A stretch of DNA of 64,000 nucleotides from positions 2,238,501 to 2,302,500 of the forward strand of contig NZ_AP024154.1 of the NCBI RefSeq assembly GCF_015533855.1, read 5' to 3'. Shown here one piece after another: positions 1 to 8,760 of the stretch. Within the stretch, counting starts at the first letter, position 1; the number at the start of each line of letters is the position of its first letter. Position numbers and translations under genes: made by a program. Origin of the DNA: Echinicola sp. 20G. GTDB taxonomy: Bacteria; Bacteroidota; Bacteroidia; Cytophagales; Cyclobacteriaceae. The notes under the pieces are model-generated. The model saw only the letters and a program-made list of their open reading frames with translations, was not told the origin of the DNA and ran no database searches.

Positions 1-894
1 CCTACTTTGATTGTATCTTATGCAGTTGGTCTACTGACTGAATTTACTTTCTGTGTGATCAGAAATCACCCAATTAGTGAAGGATTCTTGGTTTCAGGGA
101 TGTTGATCGCTTTGGTTATGCCTCCTTATATACCTGTATGGCAGGTGGCACTAGCGACGATTTTTGCGGTAGTGATTGGTAAAGAGGTGTTTGGAGGAAC
201 AGGAATGAATGTTCTGAACGTAGCTTTGACGGCCAGGGCTTTCTTGTATTTTGCTTATCCAGCACAAATTTCAGGAGATAAAGTTTGGACTTACCTTGGA
301 GATAAAGCTGCCGTTGATGGTTTCTCTGGAGCGACTGCTCTTTCTGTAGCTTTCCAAGCAGGACAAAATGGTGAAGCTGTCACTTCTGCTTTTGCGAATC
401 ATAATTCAGCAATAGGTGATAATTTGTTCAGTGTAGCCAATATGTTTTTAGGCTTGATTCCTGGTTCGATTGGTGAAACTTCTGTTTTGATGATACTTAT
501 CGGTGCCGCCATATTAGTAGGTACTGGGGTAGGAAGCTGGAAAATCATCGTTAGTGGTTTTGCAGGTACCTTTATCATGGGATTGATCATGAATGCCTTT
601 GCAGTAAATGAATATATGGCTATGCCGGCTTACTATCACTTGCTTATGGGTGGTGTAGCATTCGGTATCGTATTTATGGCTACAGACCCAGTTTCGGCTG
701 CGCAGACGGAAAGGGGAAAATGGGTATATGGTTTGTTGATCGGTTTCCTAACGGTAATCATCAGGGTAACCAACCCAGCTTATCCAGAGGGCATTATGTT
801 GGCGGTTCTATTGATGAACGTCTTCGCTCCACTTATTGATTATTATGTTGTAAAAGCAAACAAGAAAAGGAGGTTACAACGTGCAACAGTCTAA
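1..894 (+). CDS. nqrB: Na+-translocating NADH:quinone reductase subunit B (5' truncated by window edge)
   Basis: Integral membrane subunit of the Na+-pumping NADH:quinone oxidoreductase in the inner membrane. The gene is open from base 1 and starts outside the window; about 297 of the usual ~400 residues are visible. The motif DGFSGATALS (bases ~316-345) contains the SGAT threonine that carries a covalent FMN in NqrB. The rest is a run of hydrophobic helices ending in a basic tail. Its 3' end overlaps nqrC by 14 bases, and nqrD and nqrE follow, so the identity is secure. The apparent TTG at base 7 is not the real start. Confidence 0.96.
   Translation, partial: PTLIVSYAVGLLTEFTFCVIRNHPISEGFLVSGMLIALVMPPYIPVWQVALATIFAVVIGKEVFGGTGMNVLNVALTARAFLYFAYPAQISGDKVWTYLGDKAAVDGFSGATALSVAFQAGQNGEAVTSAFANHNSAIGDNLFSVANMFLGLIPGSIGETSVLMILIGAAILVGTGVGSWKIIVSGFAGTFIMGLIMNAFAVNEYMAMPAYYHLLMGGVAFGIVFMATDPVSAAQTERGKWVYGLLIGFLTVIIRVTNPAYPEGIMLAVLLMNVFAPLIDYYVVKANKKRRLQRATV
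868..873 (+). promoter_or_regulatory. Strong Shine-Dalgarno before the GTG start of nqrC
   Basis: AGGAGG lies 7 bases before a GTG codon at 881, inside the 3' end of nqrB. Bacteroidota genes usually lack a clear Shine-Dalgarno. Its presence supports the GTG start and suggests coupled translation of the overlapping nqrB and nqrC. Confidence 0.6.
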
Positions 895-1630
895 TACTTA
901 CATCATCACGTTTTCGGTAATCCTTACCGTCGTTTTAGGATTTTTACTTTCCGGAACTTCTCAGCTGCTAGGCCCTATTCAGAAGGAAGCCGTGGCATTG
1001 GATACGAAAAAGCAGATTTTAGGTGCCGTAATGGATGCAGAGAAAATTGCAGCCATGAAGCCAAATGAAATCAAAGAATATTATGAAAATACGATCTCTT
1101 CTAAGGTGGTTAACATCAAGGGAGAGGAAGTGACTGAACAGGAAGGTGCAGCTGTTACTGCTGAGACAGTAGATGTAGCTAAGAACTACAAGAAGCCTGC
1201 TGACGAGCGCCTTTATCCAGTTTATATTTATCATGAAGAAGGTAGTGAAGATAAGGTAGTTGCTTATATCCTTCCTCTTTATGGAGCTGGACTTTGGGAT
1301 GCTATCTGGGGATATTTGGCTTTGAAAACAGACTTGAACACCATTGAAGGGGTTACTTTTGCACACGCTGGAGAAACACCTGGTTTGGGAGCAAGAATTA
1401 CTACCGGTGATGTACAGGGTCGTTATGAAGGAAAGAAAATTTATGACGAGTCAGGCGAATTGGTAGCTGTGGAGATGCAAAAAGGTGAAGGCAAAGACTA
1501 TTCTGGAGATGAGCATAAGGTTGATGGAATGTCTGGAGCTACCTTGACAGCAAAAGGAGTGAACAATATGTTTGTGAATTATTTGGGAGCTTACGAGTCT
1601 TACTTGGAAAAAGTAAAAGGCAACTCCTAA
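881..1630 (+). CDS. nqrC: Na+-translocating NADH:quinone reductase subunit C
   Basis: Subunit C of the Na+-NQR complex: one N-terminal membrane anchor (residues ~8-30) and a large periplasmic FMN-binding domain. The motif DGMSGATLTAKGV near the C-terminus holds the threonine that receives covalent FMN. At 249 residues the length is normal. The GTG start at 881 overlaps nqrB by 14 bases and is preceded by AGGAGG; it gives a sensible anchor at the N-terminus. nqrD follows after 46 bases. Confidence 0.96.
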   Translation: MQQSNTYIITFSVILTVVLGFLLSGTSQLLGPIQKEAVALDTKKQILGAVMDAEKIAAMKPNEIKEYYENTISSKVVNIKGEEVTEQEGAAVTAETVDVAKNYKKPADERLYPVYIYHEEGSEDKVVAYILPLYGAGLWDAIWGYLALKTDLNTIEGVTFAHAGETPGLGARITTGDVQGRYEGKKIYDESGELVAVEMQKGEGKDYSGDEHKVDGMSGATLTAKGVNNMFVNYLGAYESYLEKVKGNS

Positions 1631-1676
1631 TTAATACGCTAAGAAAATATTTTAGAACATCTCAATATTTATTGAT

Positions 1677-2360
1677 ATGAGCACAGAAACAGCAGAAAAA
1701 ACAGAAGTTAAAAAGCCAGCAGAGGCGCTTCTGTCAAAGCGTAGAAAGAAATTGATATCTGACCCTTTGGTGGATGATAACCCAATTACCATACAGGTTT
1801 TGGGGATTTGTTCAGCCTTAGCGGTAACCACTCAGATGAAGCCAACCTTGGTAATGGCACTTTCCGTAATTTTCGTAATTGTGATGTCAAACTTGACCAT
1901 CTCCATTATGAGAAATACCATTCCAACTAGGGTAAGGATCATTGTACAGCTAGCAGTTGTGGCAACCTTGGTGACCTTGGTAAACGAAATTTTGAAAGCT
2001 TTTGCTTACGATATGTACAAAGAGCTTTCTGTATTCGTAGGTTTGATCATTACCAACTGTATCGTAATGGGTAGATTGGAAGCCTTTGCGATGGGAAATA
2101 AACCATATGATTCAATTTTGGATGGTTTTGGTAGTGCATTAGGTTATTCTTGGATCATCCTGGCAGTGGCTTTCTTCCGTGAACTTTGGGGTTCAGGTAC
2201 TGTATTTGGAATTCCAGTATTTGAAACCATCTCTTCGTGGTTTGGTGAAGATTTCTCATTGGCTACCAATGGTCTTATGGTAAGCCCGGTAGGAGCATTT
2301 ATCATCCTTGGTCTTATCATCTGGGTACAGCGTACCAAGACTGGTTATGTAGAACATTAA
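1677..2360 (+). CDS. nqrD: Na+-translocating NADH:quinone reductase subunit D
   Basis: Hydrophobic NqrD/RnfE-family membrane subunit (227 residues), one of the two homologous core subunits. The N-terminus carries a charged cytosolic extension of about 25 residues before the conserved DPLVDDNPITIQVLGICSAL region. The central segment ITNCIVMGRLEAFAM holds the conserved Cys of this family (a ligand of the intramembrane iron centre formed by NqrD and NqrE). nqrE starts 14 bases downstream, so the two are co-transcribed. Confidence 0.96.
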   Translation: MSTETAEKTEVKKPAEALLSKRRKKLISDPLVDDNPITIQVLGICSALAVTTQMKPTLVMALSVIFVIVMSNLTISIMRNTIPTRVRIIVQLAVVATLVTLVNEILKAFAYDMYKELSVFVGLIITNCIVMGRLEAFAMGNKPYDSILDGFGSALGYSWIILAVAFFRELWGSGTVFGIPVFETISSWFGEDFSLATNGLMVSPVGAFIILGLIIWVQRTKTGYVEH

Positions 2361-2374
2361 AATATTGCTAAGAA

Positions 2375-2986
2375 ATGGAATTATTTAGCTTAGGAATTCG
2401 GTCGATCTTTATCGACAATATGGTATTTGCTTATTTCTTGGGGATGTGCTCATTTTTGGCCGTTTCTAAGAAAGTAGATACAGCCCTTGGTCTTGGTGCA
2501 GCGGTTATCTTCGTTTTGACCATTACGGTGCCATTGAACTGGTTGTTGAATGAATTTGTCCTTAAGGAAGGCGCATTGTCGTTCTTGGGTGAGTCATTTG
2601 CTACTGTTGACCTTACTTTCTTGAGGTTTATCATGTTTATCGCCATTATTGCAGCGATGGTACAGTTGGTAGAGATGATTGTGGAGAAATTTGCTCCGGC
2701 ATTATATGGTGCATTGGGTATTTTCTTGCCTTTGATCGCTGTAAACTGTGCGATCCTTGGTGGTTCTTTGTTCATGGCCCAAAGAGACTATACTTTGGCT
2801 GAAGCAACTGTTTATGGCTTTGGTTCAGGTATTGGTTGGATGTTGGCAATTATAGCATTGGCTGCTATCCGTGAAAAATTGAAGTACTCTAATGTGCCAA
2901 ATGGATTGAAAGGATTGGGGATTACGATGTTGATTACTGGATTGATGGGCATTGCATTTATGTCTTTCATGGGTATAGATTTATAA
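2375..2986 (+). CDS. nqrE: Na+-translocating NADH:quinone reductase subunit E
   Basis: Membrane subunit homologous to NqrD (203 residues, about six hydrophobic segments). [16 protein letters not shown] near the N-terminus and [15 protein letters not shown] in the middle carry the two conserved cysteines of the family. It is the last gene of this operon: a strong intrinsic terminator begins 20 bases after the stop codon. nqrF, the NADH-oxidising flavin/[2Fe-2S] subunit that usually follows, is not here. Confidence 0.96.
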   Translation: MELFSLGIRSIFIDNMVFAYFLGMCSFLAVSKKVDTALGLGAAVIFVLTITVPLNWLLNEFVLKEGALSFLGESFATVDLTFLRFIMFIAIIAAMVQLVEMIVEKFAPALYGALGIFLPLIAVNCAILGGSLFMAQRDYTLAEATVYGFGSGIGWMLAIIALAAIREKLKYSNVPNGLKGLGITMLITGLMGIAFMSFMGIDL

Positions 2987-3006
2987 ATTTCCCAAAGAAA
3001 TATATC

Positions 3007-3038
3007 AAAGCCCTGTCGTGAAAGACAGGGCTTTTTTT
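3007..3038 (+). terminator. Intrinsic terminator ending the nqr operon
   Basis: AAAGCCCTGTC (3007-3017) pairs perfectly with GACAGGGCTTT (3024-3034) around the loop GTGAAA and is followed by a T run. It closes the nqr operon directly after nqrE. Confidence 0.92.
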
Positions 3039-3101
3039 GTGCCTTTTCTCAAATCAGGCATTATTTTTATTACTTATATACTTGTATCAATTTATAGCAT
3101 T

Positions 3102-3668
3102 ATGTCATTTACATCTAAGCGGTTATTGAATTATTTCCTTAAAGGACTATTGTTTGTGGCCCCTCTGGCATTGACCATTTATATTATCTTTTTGATTATT
3201 CAGTTCTTGGATAACCTACTTCCTGTGCCTATTCCTGGTTTAGGAATTTTAATAGTTTTTGCGCTGATTACTTTTATTGGCTATTTGGCCAACATATTTA
3301 TCACAAGACCGGTATTTGACTTGGTGGAGAAGTGGCTGTTCAAAATACCGTTGGTAAATATTCTTTACACCAGCATTAAGGATTTGATGTCAGCATTTGT
3401 TGGGGATAAGAAGAAGTTCAATACACCTGTAATTGTTAAGCTTTCGGAGAATATGAGCAGGCTGGGGTTTATTACACAGGATGACCTTTCGGTGATTGGA
3501 GAAGAGGCACTCGTAGCGATTTATTTTCCCCATTCTTATAATTTCAGTGGCAACTGTTTTTTAGTGCCTAAGGAGAATGTTCGAATCCTTAAAGGAGTCA
3601 ATAGTACGGATGTTATGAAATTTATCGTATCTGGAGGGGTCTCAGAGTTGAATCCTCCAAAGATATAA
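3102..3668 (+). CDS. DUF502 family membrane protein
   Basis: Protein of 188 residues with two hydrophobic segments (about residues 14-38 and 48-72) followed by a soluble domain. The PVPIPGLGILIVFALITFIGY-like region and the ...FDLVEKWLFKIPLVNILYTSIKDL stretch are typical of the DUF502 family, whose function is unknown. I place the start at ATG 3102. An in-frame GTG at 3018 would put the start inside the loop of the nqr terminator and adds an atypical N-terminus. It is probably a monocistronic unit, bounded by terminators on both sides. Confidence 0.85.
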   Translation: MSFTSKRLLNYFLKGLLFVAPLALTIYIIFLIIQFLDNLLPVPIPGLGILIVFALITFIGYLANIFITRPVFDLVEKWLFKIPLVNILYTSIKDLMSAFVGDKKKFNTPVIVKLSENMSRLGFITQDDLSVIGEEALVAIYFPHSYNFSGNCFLVPKENVRILKGVNSTDVMKFIVSGGVSELNPPKI

Positions 3669-3673
3669 ATAAC

Positions 3674-3702
3674 AAAAAAGGCGCCTGTTTGGGCGCCTTT
3701 TT
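3674..3702. terminator. Bidirectional terminator between DUF502 gene and trxA
   Basis: AAAAGGCGCC (3676-3685) and GGCGCCTTTT (3692-3701) form a GC-rich stem with A and T tracts on either side, so it can serve both convergent genes. Confidence 0.9.
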
Positions 3703-3723
3703 GAGTATTGATATATGCTTAAA

Positions 3724-4044
3724 TTAAATTTGAGCTTCTAATTTTTGAGAAAGTACTGCTTTTGGTACAGCACCAACTTGCTTGTCTACAACTTCACCAT
3801 TCTTAAAGAACAAAAGGGTAGGGATACTTCTAATTCCGAATTTAGAAGCGACAGCTGGATTGGAATCAACGTCCACTTTACCTACAACTGCTTTACCATC
3901 ATATTCACCAGCGATTTCTTCTACTACTGGTCCGATCATTTTACATGGTCCACACCATTCGGCCCAGAAATCCACTAGGATAGGTTGATCAGATTTGATG
4001 ATCTCTTCAAAGTTAGCGTCTGTAATTTCAATTGCTTTTGCCAT
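3724..4044 (-). CDS. trxA: Thioredoxin
   Basis: Cytosolic thiol-disulfide reductant of 106 residues with the redox motif WCGPC (Cys31 and Cys34) after VDFWAE, the cis-proline region IRSIPTLLFFKNG and normal thioredoxin-fold length. It stands alone on the minus strand, downstream of dnaE (131-base gap). A CAAATATA sequence at 4076-4083 (TATATTTG in gene direction) resembles the Bacteroidota -7 box about 30 bases before the ATG, but no -33 box is clear. Confidence 0.97.
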   Translation of the reverse strand: MAKAIEITDANFEEIIKSDQPILVDFWAEWCGPCKMIGPVVEEIAGEYDGKAVVGKVDVDSNPAVASKFGIRSIPTLLFFKNGEVVDKQVGAVPKAVLSQKLEAQI

Positions 4045-4174
4045 TGTATTGTATGTTTATAGTTATTCAATCTTTCAAATATAATACACTAAAGTATTTT
4101 AGGATTCTTTTAGTTCCTGATTGGTGAAAATATTTTATACAGATGGCCTATTTAGGTTTCTTTAAGTGATTTTT

Positions 4175-7100
4175 TTACAGGATTTTATAGACTACTTCTG
4201 GAATACTTTCCAACTCCTTGATCATTTCATGGGAAGGATCTATGGTGAATTTGGTTGACATCAGGTCTACTGCTATTTTCTCTTTCATGTCCGTCACATT
4301 GATGTACAGTTTGGCCTCTCCTTTATATTTGGTGGTAATGGCTTCTAGTTTTTCCATCAGGTCTAAGCTGAGGTCATCAAGGTTGATGTTGACACGAAGT
4401 CCTTTTACCATTTTACTTCGCACTTCGTTGAGTAGCATGATGTTTCCGACCTTGAATTCCATTTCGTCAGGATTCCATCTTTTGGACTGCACACTGCCTG
4501 TAATGTAAAGGAACCAGCCTGTCATAAAGTACTCTTTGTACTTGATGTAGTCATCCCCAAAGAAGAAGAAAGTATGTCCTCCATTGTAGTCTTCCACGGT
4601 TAATGTCCCAAAAGGATTTCCATTTTTGGTCGTTCGGTGAGCAAAGGAGGTGACCACACCAGCCGCTTTTACATTTTCTCCTTTTGCTTTGAGGCTTTCT
4701 GTATTGGCAAATTCAGCCAAAGGAGTGTTGGTAAATGACTCGAATTCCACCCTGAATTGATCCAATGGGTGACCAGAGATGTAAAGACCAACTACTTCTT
4801 TTTCAATATTGAGCTGTTGAAGCTGACTGAAGGGCTCTATCGAGGTAATGCTTGGCATAGGAACTTCCATTCCAGAACCACCTCCAAACAGCGAAACTTG
4901 GGAGCTTTCTGCTTCCTGTGCTTTTTTCTGTGCATATTTTACCGCTTTTTCGATCAAAGTAGCATCATTTTCAGGCGCCTCTAGGTATTGCCTTCTGTGA
5001 TGTTCGGTAAAACAGTCAAAGCCACCAGCCATTGCCAGGGATTCCAAGGTCTTCTTATTGACAGCGCGTAAATTCACTCTTTGGGTAAAGTCGAAGATGT
5101 TTTTGTAATGGCCGTTTTCAAGCCGTTCTTCTATGATAGAGTGTACTGCTGCTCCACCGGCGCCTTTGATGGCGGCAAGACCAAACCTTACCTGGCCTTC
5201 AGGGTTTACCGTAAAACCTTCTTTGGATTCATTGACATCAGGGCCTAGTACTTCTATTCCCATCCGCTTACACTCTTCCATAAAGAAAGTAACCTGAGTA
5301 ATATCATTCATGTTATTACTCAACACAGAAGCCATATACTCAGCCGGGTAATGTGCTTTGAGATAAGCAGTTTGGTATGCTACCCAGGCATAACAGGTGG
5401 AGTGGGATTTATTAAAGGCGTAGGAGGCAAAGGCTTCCCAGTCTTTCCAGATTTTCTCCAATTTGGACTTATCATGACCTTTTTCAGCTGCTTGGTTAAC
5501 AAACTTGGGCTTCATTTTATCCAGAACATCCTTCAGCTTTTTACCCATAGCCTTTCGCAGAACATCGGCCTCACCCTTGGTAAATCCAGCAAGCTTTTGG
5601 GAAAGTAGCATCACTTGTTCCTGATAGACCGTAATACCATAAGTCTCCTTCAGGTATTCCTCCATATCATCCAAATCATAGGATATTGGTTCCAAGCCAT
5701 GCTTACGCTTAATAAAGCTAGGAATGTATTCCAGTGGCCCGGGACGATAAAGGGCGTTCATAGCAATAAGGTCAGCAAAAACAGTGGGTTTCAGTTCTCG
5801 CATGTATTTCTGCATCCCAGCGGATTCATACTGGAATATACCGACGGTTTCACCCCTCTGGAAAAGCTCGTAAGTAGGCATATCATCAATCGGAAAATTC
5901 TCTGGATCCAAATCGATGTTATGTCTTTCCTTGACAATCTTCACGGCATCTTTGATCAGTGTCAAGGTTTTTAGCCCCAAGAAGTCCATCTTGAGTAGCC
6001 CGGCACTTTCTACCACGGAGTTGTCAAACTGCGTACAATACATGTCCGAGTCTTTAGCCAAAGCCACTGGGACGAAATTAGTAATGTCATCAGGGGTAAT
6101 GATGACTCCACAAGCGTGGATACCCGTATTCCTTACAGACCCTTCCAGTATTTTTGCTTGGTTGATGGTCTTGGAAAGATCATCATTACCTTTAGAGATA
6201 TTGATCAGCTCATAGGCTTTGTCGATGTTTTCTGAGTTGCCTTTCAGCTTATCAGAAAGCTTAGCTCGGTCACTGGCCAAACCAAAAAGGGCTTTTAGTT
6301 TGATGTCAGGAACCAGCTTAGCAAGCCTGTCTGCATCTGATAATGGAAGGTCTAAAGCCCTTGCGGTATCCCTAATGGCTGACTTGGCAGCCATGGTACC
6401 ATAAGTAATGATTTGGGCTACTTGATTGGCACCATATTTTTTGATGACATAGTCGATTACCTTTCCACGTCCGTGATCATCAAAGTCAATATCAATATCG
6501 GGAAGGGAAACCCTGTCAGGATTAAGGAATCTCTCAAAAAGGAGATCGTACATAATGGGATCCACATTGGTAATCCCAATACAATAGGCAACGGCTGACC
6601 CTGCGGCTGATCCCCTTCCAGGCCCTACAGAAACACCCATCTCGCGGGCGGCAGTAGTAAAATCCTGTACAATAAGGAAGTATCCGGGGTAACCTGTATT
6701 GGCAATAATGGAAAGCTCAAAGTTCAGTCTTTCCCGGATCTCATCTGTGATTTCAGGATAACGTTTTTTGGCTCCCTCGTAGGTAAGATGTCTTAAATAA
6801 GCATTTTCACCTCTTTTGCCACCATCTATATCGTCTTGAGGATCTTGGAATCGTTCTGGAATGTCAAACTTGGGAAGCAATACTTCCCTTGCTAGTTTAT
6901 ACACCTCGATCTTATCTACGATTTCATTGGTGCACTCAATGGCTTCAGGAAGGTCTGCGAAGAGCTTTTTCATCTCCTCAGGCGTTTTAATATAAAACTC
7001 CTCATTGGGGAACCCATATCGGAATTCCCTGCCCTTCTTACCAATGTAGCGCTTAGGCTTTTCTACTTTTTCACCATCTTTGACACAGAGCAGAATGTCA

Positions 7101-8464
7101 TGGGCTTTAGCATCGTTCTTTGTGTTGTAATAGGTGTTGTTAGCGGCAAAATATTTGACATTATATTTTTGGGCGAAGCGCAACAGCACTTCATTTACTT
7201 TTTCTTCTTCAGCTACACCATGACGATTAAGTTCTACATAGAAATCATCACCAAATTGCTCCTTCCACCAAACAAAGGCTTCCTCCGCTTGGGTTTCTCC
7301 GACGTTCAGGATCAGAAAAGGGATTTCACCCCAAAGGCCGCCCGTGGTTGCAATAATGTCTCCTTTATATTGGACAAGAAGTTCTTTGTCAATTCTAGGG
7401 ACATAATAAAACCCTTGGGTATAAGCAAAGGATGCTAGCTTGGCGAGGTTGTGGTATCCTGCCTTGTTTTTAGCCAAAAGAACAGCTTGAAATCCATCGT
7501 CTTTCTGGGATTTGTTGGTATGTTCTCTGCAAATGTTGAATTCACAACCCACAATAGGTTTGATGTCGTTGGCCATGGCCTCTTTCACAAAGTGGAAGGC
7601 AGCCATCATATTGCCATGGTCAGTCATGGCGATTGCCGGCATATTGAATTCCTTTGCCCGGGCCACCATGGCAGGAATCTCTGATGTGGCCTGCAGAATT
7701 GAATACTGAGTGTGGACATGGAGATGACTAAAAGGAACATCTACCAAGTCACTAATGTCAGCCCTTCGGGCTTGCTTTATGACATCCTGGGCAGCTTGTT
7801 TTTGACTGTCCTTGGCTGCAGCGAAGTTGGCTGCATCCAATTTTGGAGCTTCATAGATTACCTCCTCCGGAGATATGCCCTCTTCGGGAGCCAGTACCTT
7901 TTGTGTGATCAGGCCAAAGAAACACTTGGCCGTGGCATCAACGTCATAAGCAGCATCGTGAGCATCATCAAAGCCTACCCCAAATAGTTTTTGGTGGAGC
8001 TCCGTTAGGGTAGGCCACTTATATTTTCCCCCTTTACCACCAGGAATGGCACAGAAATCTGTGGAAATGTCTTTGGTATCCAATTCCTTTTTCTCCATGA
8101 GTTGCATAGGGACATCAGCACGGAGAAATTCGGATCCACAGACATTGATATCAAAGCCAATGTTATGACCAACCAAATAAGTGGCTTTCTCCACATCTTT
8201 GTGGAAAATTTCCAATACCTCTTTCAGGTCATGTCCTTCCTTTAAGGCCCTGTCCGTAGAGATTCCATGGACTTTTTCAGCATTGTAAGGAATGGTGAAG
8301 CCTTCAGGTTTGACAATGTAATTGTTGTTGGAAATCAGTTTGCCTTTTTCGTCATGCAATTGCCAGGCTAACTGAACCAGTCGGGGCCAGTTGTCAAGAT
8401 CAGTGATGGGGGCATTGTAGTCCCTTGGTAAACCTGTGGTCTCGGTATCAAAAATAATGTACAT
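4175..8464 (-). CDS. dnaE: DNA polymerase III alpha subunit with fused N-terminal DEDDh exonuclease
   Basis: Replicative polymerase of 1429 residues, about 250 longer than E. coli DnaE. The extra length is an N-terminal epsilon/DnaQ-like 3'-5' exonuclease domain (residues ~1-185) with an intact DEDDh set: FDTETTG (Asp6, Glu8), GHNIGFD (Asp105) and AHDAAYD (His169, Asp174). A linker of about 60 residues leads to the PHP domain (from ~244, HLHVHTQYS and TDHGNM, with the metal-binding histidines present). The polymerase palm follows, with PDIDIDF near residue 656, then the fingers, tandem HhH and C-terminal OB region. Domain order is exonuclease-PHP-PolIII. The start is the only ATG that keeps ExoI intact. 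Confidence 0.95.
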   Translation of the reverse strand: MYIIFDTETTGLPRDYNAPITDLDNWPRLVQLAWQLHDEKGKLISNNNYIVKPEGFTIPYNAEKVHGISTDRALKEGHDLKEVLEIFHKDVEKATYLVGHNIGFDINVCGSEFLRADVPMQLMEKKELDTKDISTDFCAIPGGKGGKYKWPTLTELHQKLFGVGFDDAHDAAYDVDATAKCFFGLITQKVLAPEEGISPEEVIYEAPKLDAANFAAAKDSQKQAAQDVIKQARRADISDLVDVPFSHLHVHTQYSILQATSEIPAMVARAKEFNMPAIAMTDHGNMMAAFHFVKEAMANDIKPIVGCEFNICREHTNKSQKDDGFQAVLLAKNKAGYHNLAKLASFAYTQGFYYVPRIDKELLVQYKGDIIATTGGLWGEIPFLILNVGETQAEEAFVWWKEQFGDDFYVELNRHGVAEEEKVNEVLLRFAQKYNVKYFAANNTYYNTKNDAKAHDILLCVKDGEKVEKPKRYIGKKGREFRYGFPNEEFYIKTPEEMKKLFADLPEAIECTNEIVDKIEVYKLAREVLLPKFDIPERFQDPQDDIDGGKRGENAYLRHLTYEGAKKRYPEITDEIRERLNFELSIIANTGYPGYFLIVQDFTTAAREMGVSVGPGRGSAAGSAVAYCIGITNVDPIMYDLLFERFLNPDRVSLPDIDIDFDDHGRGKVIDYVIKKYGANQVAQIITYGTMAAKSAIRDTARALDLPLSDADRLAKLVPDIKLKALFGLASDRAKLSDKLKGNSENIDKAYELINISKGNDDLSKTINQAKILEGSVRNTGIHACGVIITPDDITNFVPVALAKDSDMYCTQFDNSVVESAGLLKMDFLGLKTLTLIKDAVKIVKERHNIDLDPENFPIDDMPTYELFQRGETVGIFQYESAGMQKYMRELKPTVFADLIAMNALYRPGPLEYIPSFIKRKHGLEPISYDLDDMEEYLKETYGITVYQEQVMLLSQKLAGFTKGEADVLRKAMGKKLKDVLDKMKPKFVNQAAEKGHDKSKLEKIWKDWEAFASYAFNKSHSTCYAWVAYQTAYLKAHYPAEYMASVLSNNMNDITQVTFFMEECKRMGIEVLGPDVNESKEGFTVNPEGQVRFGLAAIKGAGGAAVHSIIEERLENGHYKNIFDFTQRVNLRAVNKKTLESLAMAGGFDCFTEHHRRQYLEAPENDATLIEKAVKYAQKKAQEAESSQVSLFGGGSGMEVPMPSITSIEPFSQLQQLNIEKEVVGLYISGHPLDQFRVEFESFTNTPLAEFANTESLKAKGENVKAAGVVTSFAHRTTKNGNPFGTLTVEDYNGGHTFFFFGDDYIKYKEYFMTGWFLYITGSVQSKRWNPDEMEFKVGNIMLLNEVRSKMVKGLRVNINLDDLSLDLMEKLEAITTKYKGEAKLYINVTDMKEKIAVDLMSTKFTIDPSHEMIKELESIPEVVYKIL

Positions 8465-8760
8465 AAGCGCTCCTTGGATTTGGGGAATCTAAATTAAGCC
8501 TAAACTTTTGAATCTGCCAGTATGAACGCGCTTATTGTCCTAGAAATTCCAATGCTTTTAGGTCTTGTAAAAAAGTGCCTTTTAGTCTGTTTAAATGATG
8601 ATTAAGGAGAGTAGTTTAAAGGTTGAATCTGGATCGTAATCTTTTTTATTTGCTGAATTTTTAGTAGATTAGGATATAAAATTTTAGACAGATATTTTGT
8701 CAAATTCACACCGAAATACAGTTTGTCTTCTCTTCTTTTTAAGAAAATCAATAAATAATT
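8465..8760. other. Divergent intergenic region between dnaE and otsAB
   Basis: This 296-base AT-rich region separates two divergently transcribed genes and must contain both promoters. I found no convincing TTTG-N20-TAnnTTTG pair, hairpin, small gene or RNA gene in it. Confidence 0.5.

Noticed and set aside
3018..3101. Upstream in-frame extension of the DUF502 gene from a GTG at 3018
   Set aside because: The start would lie in the loop of the nqr terminator; ATG 3102 gives a normal DUF502 N-terminus.
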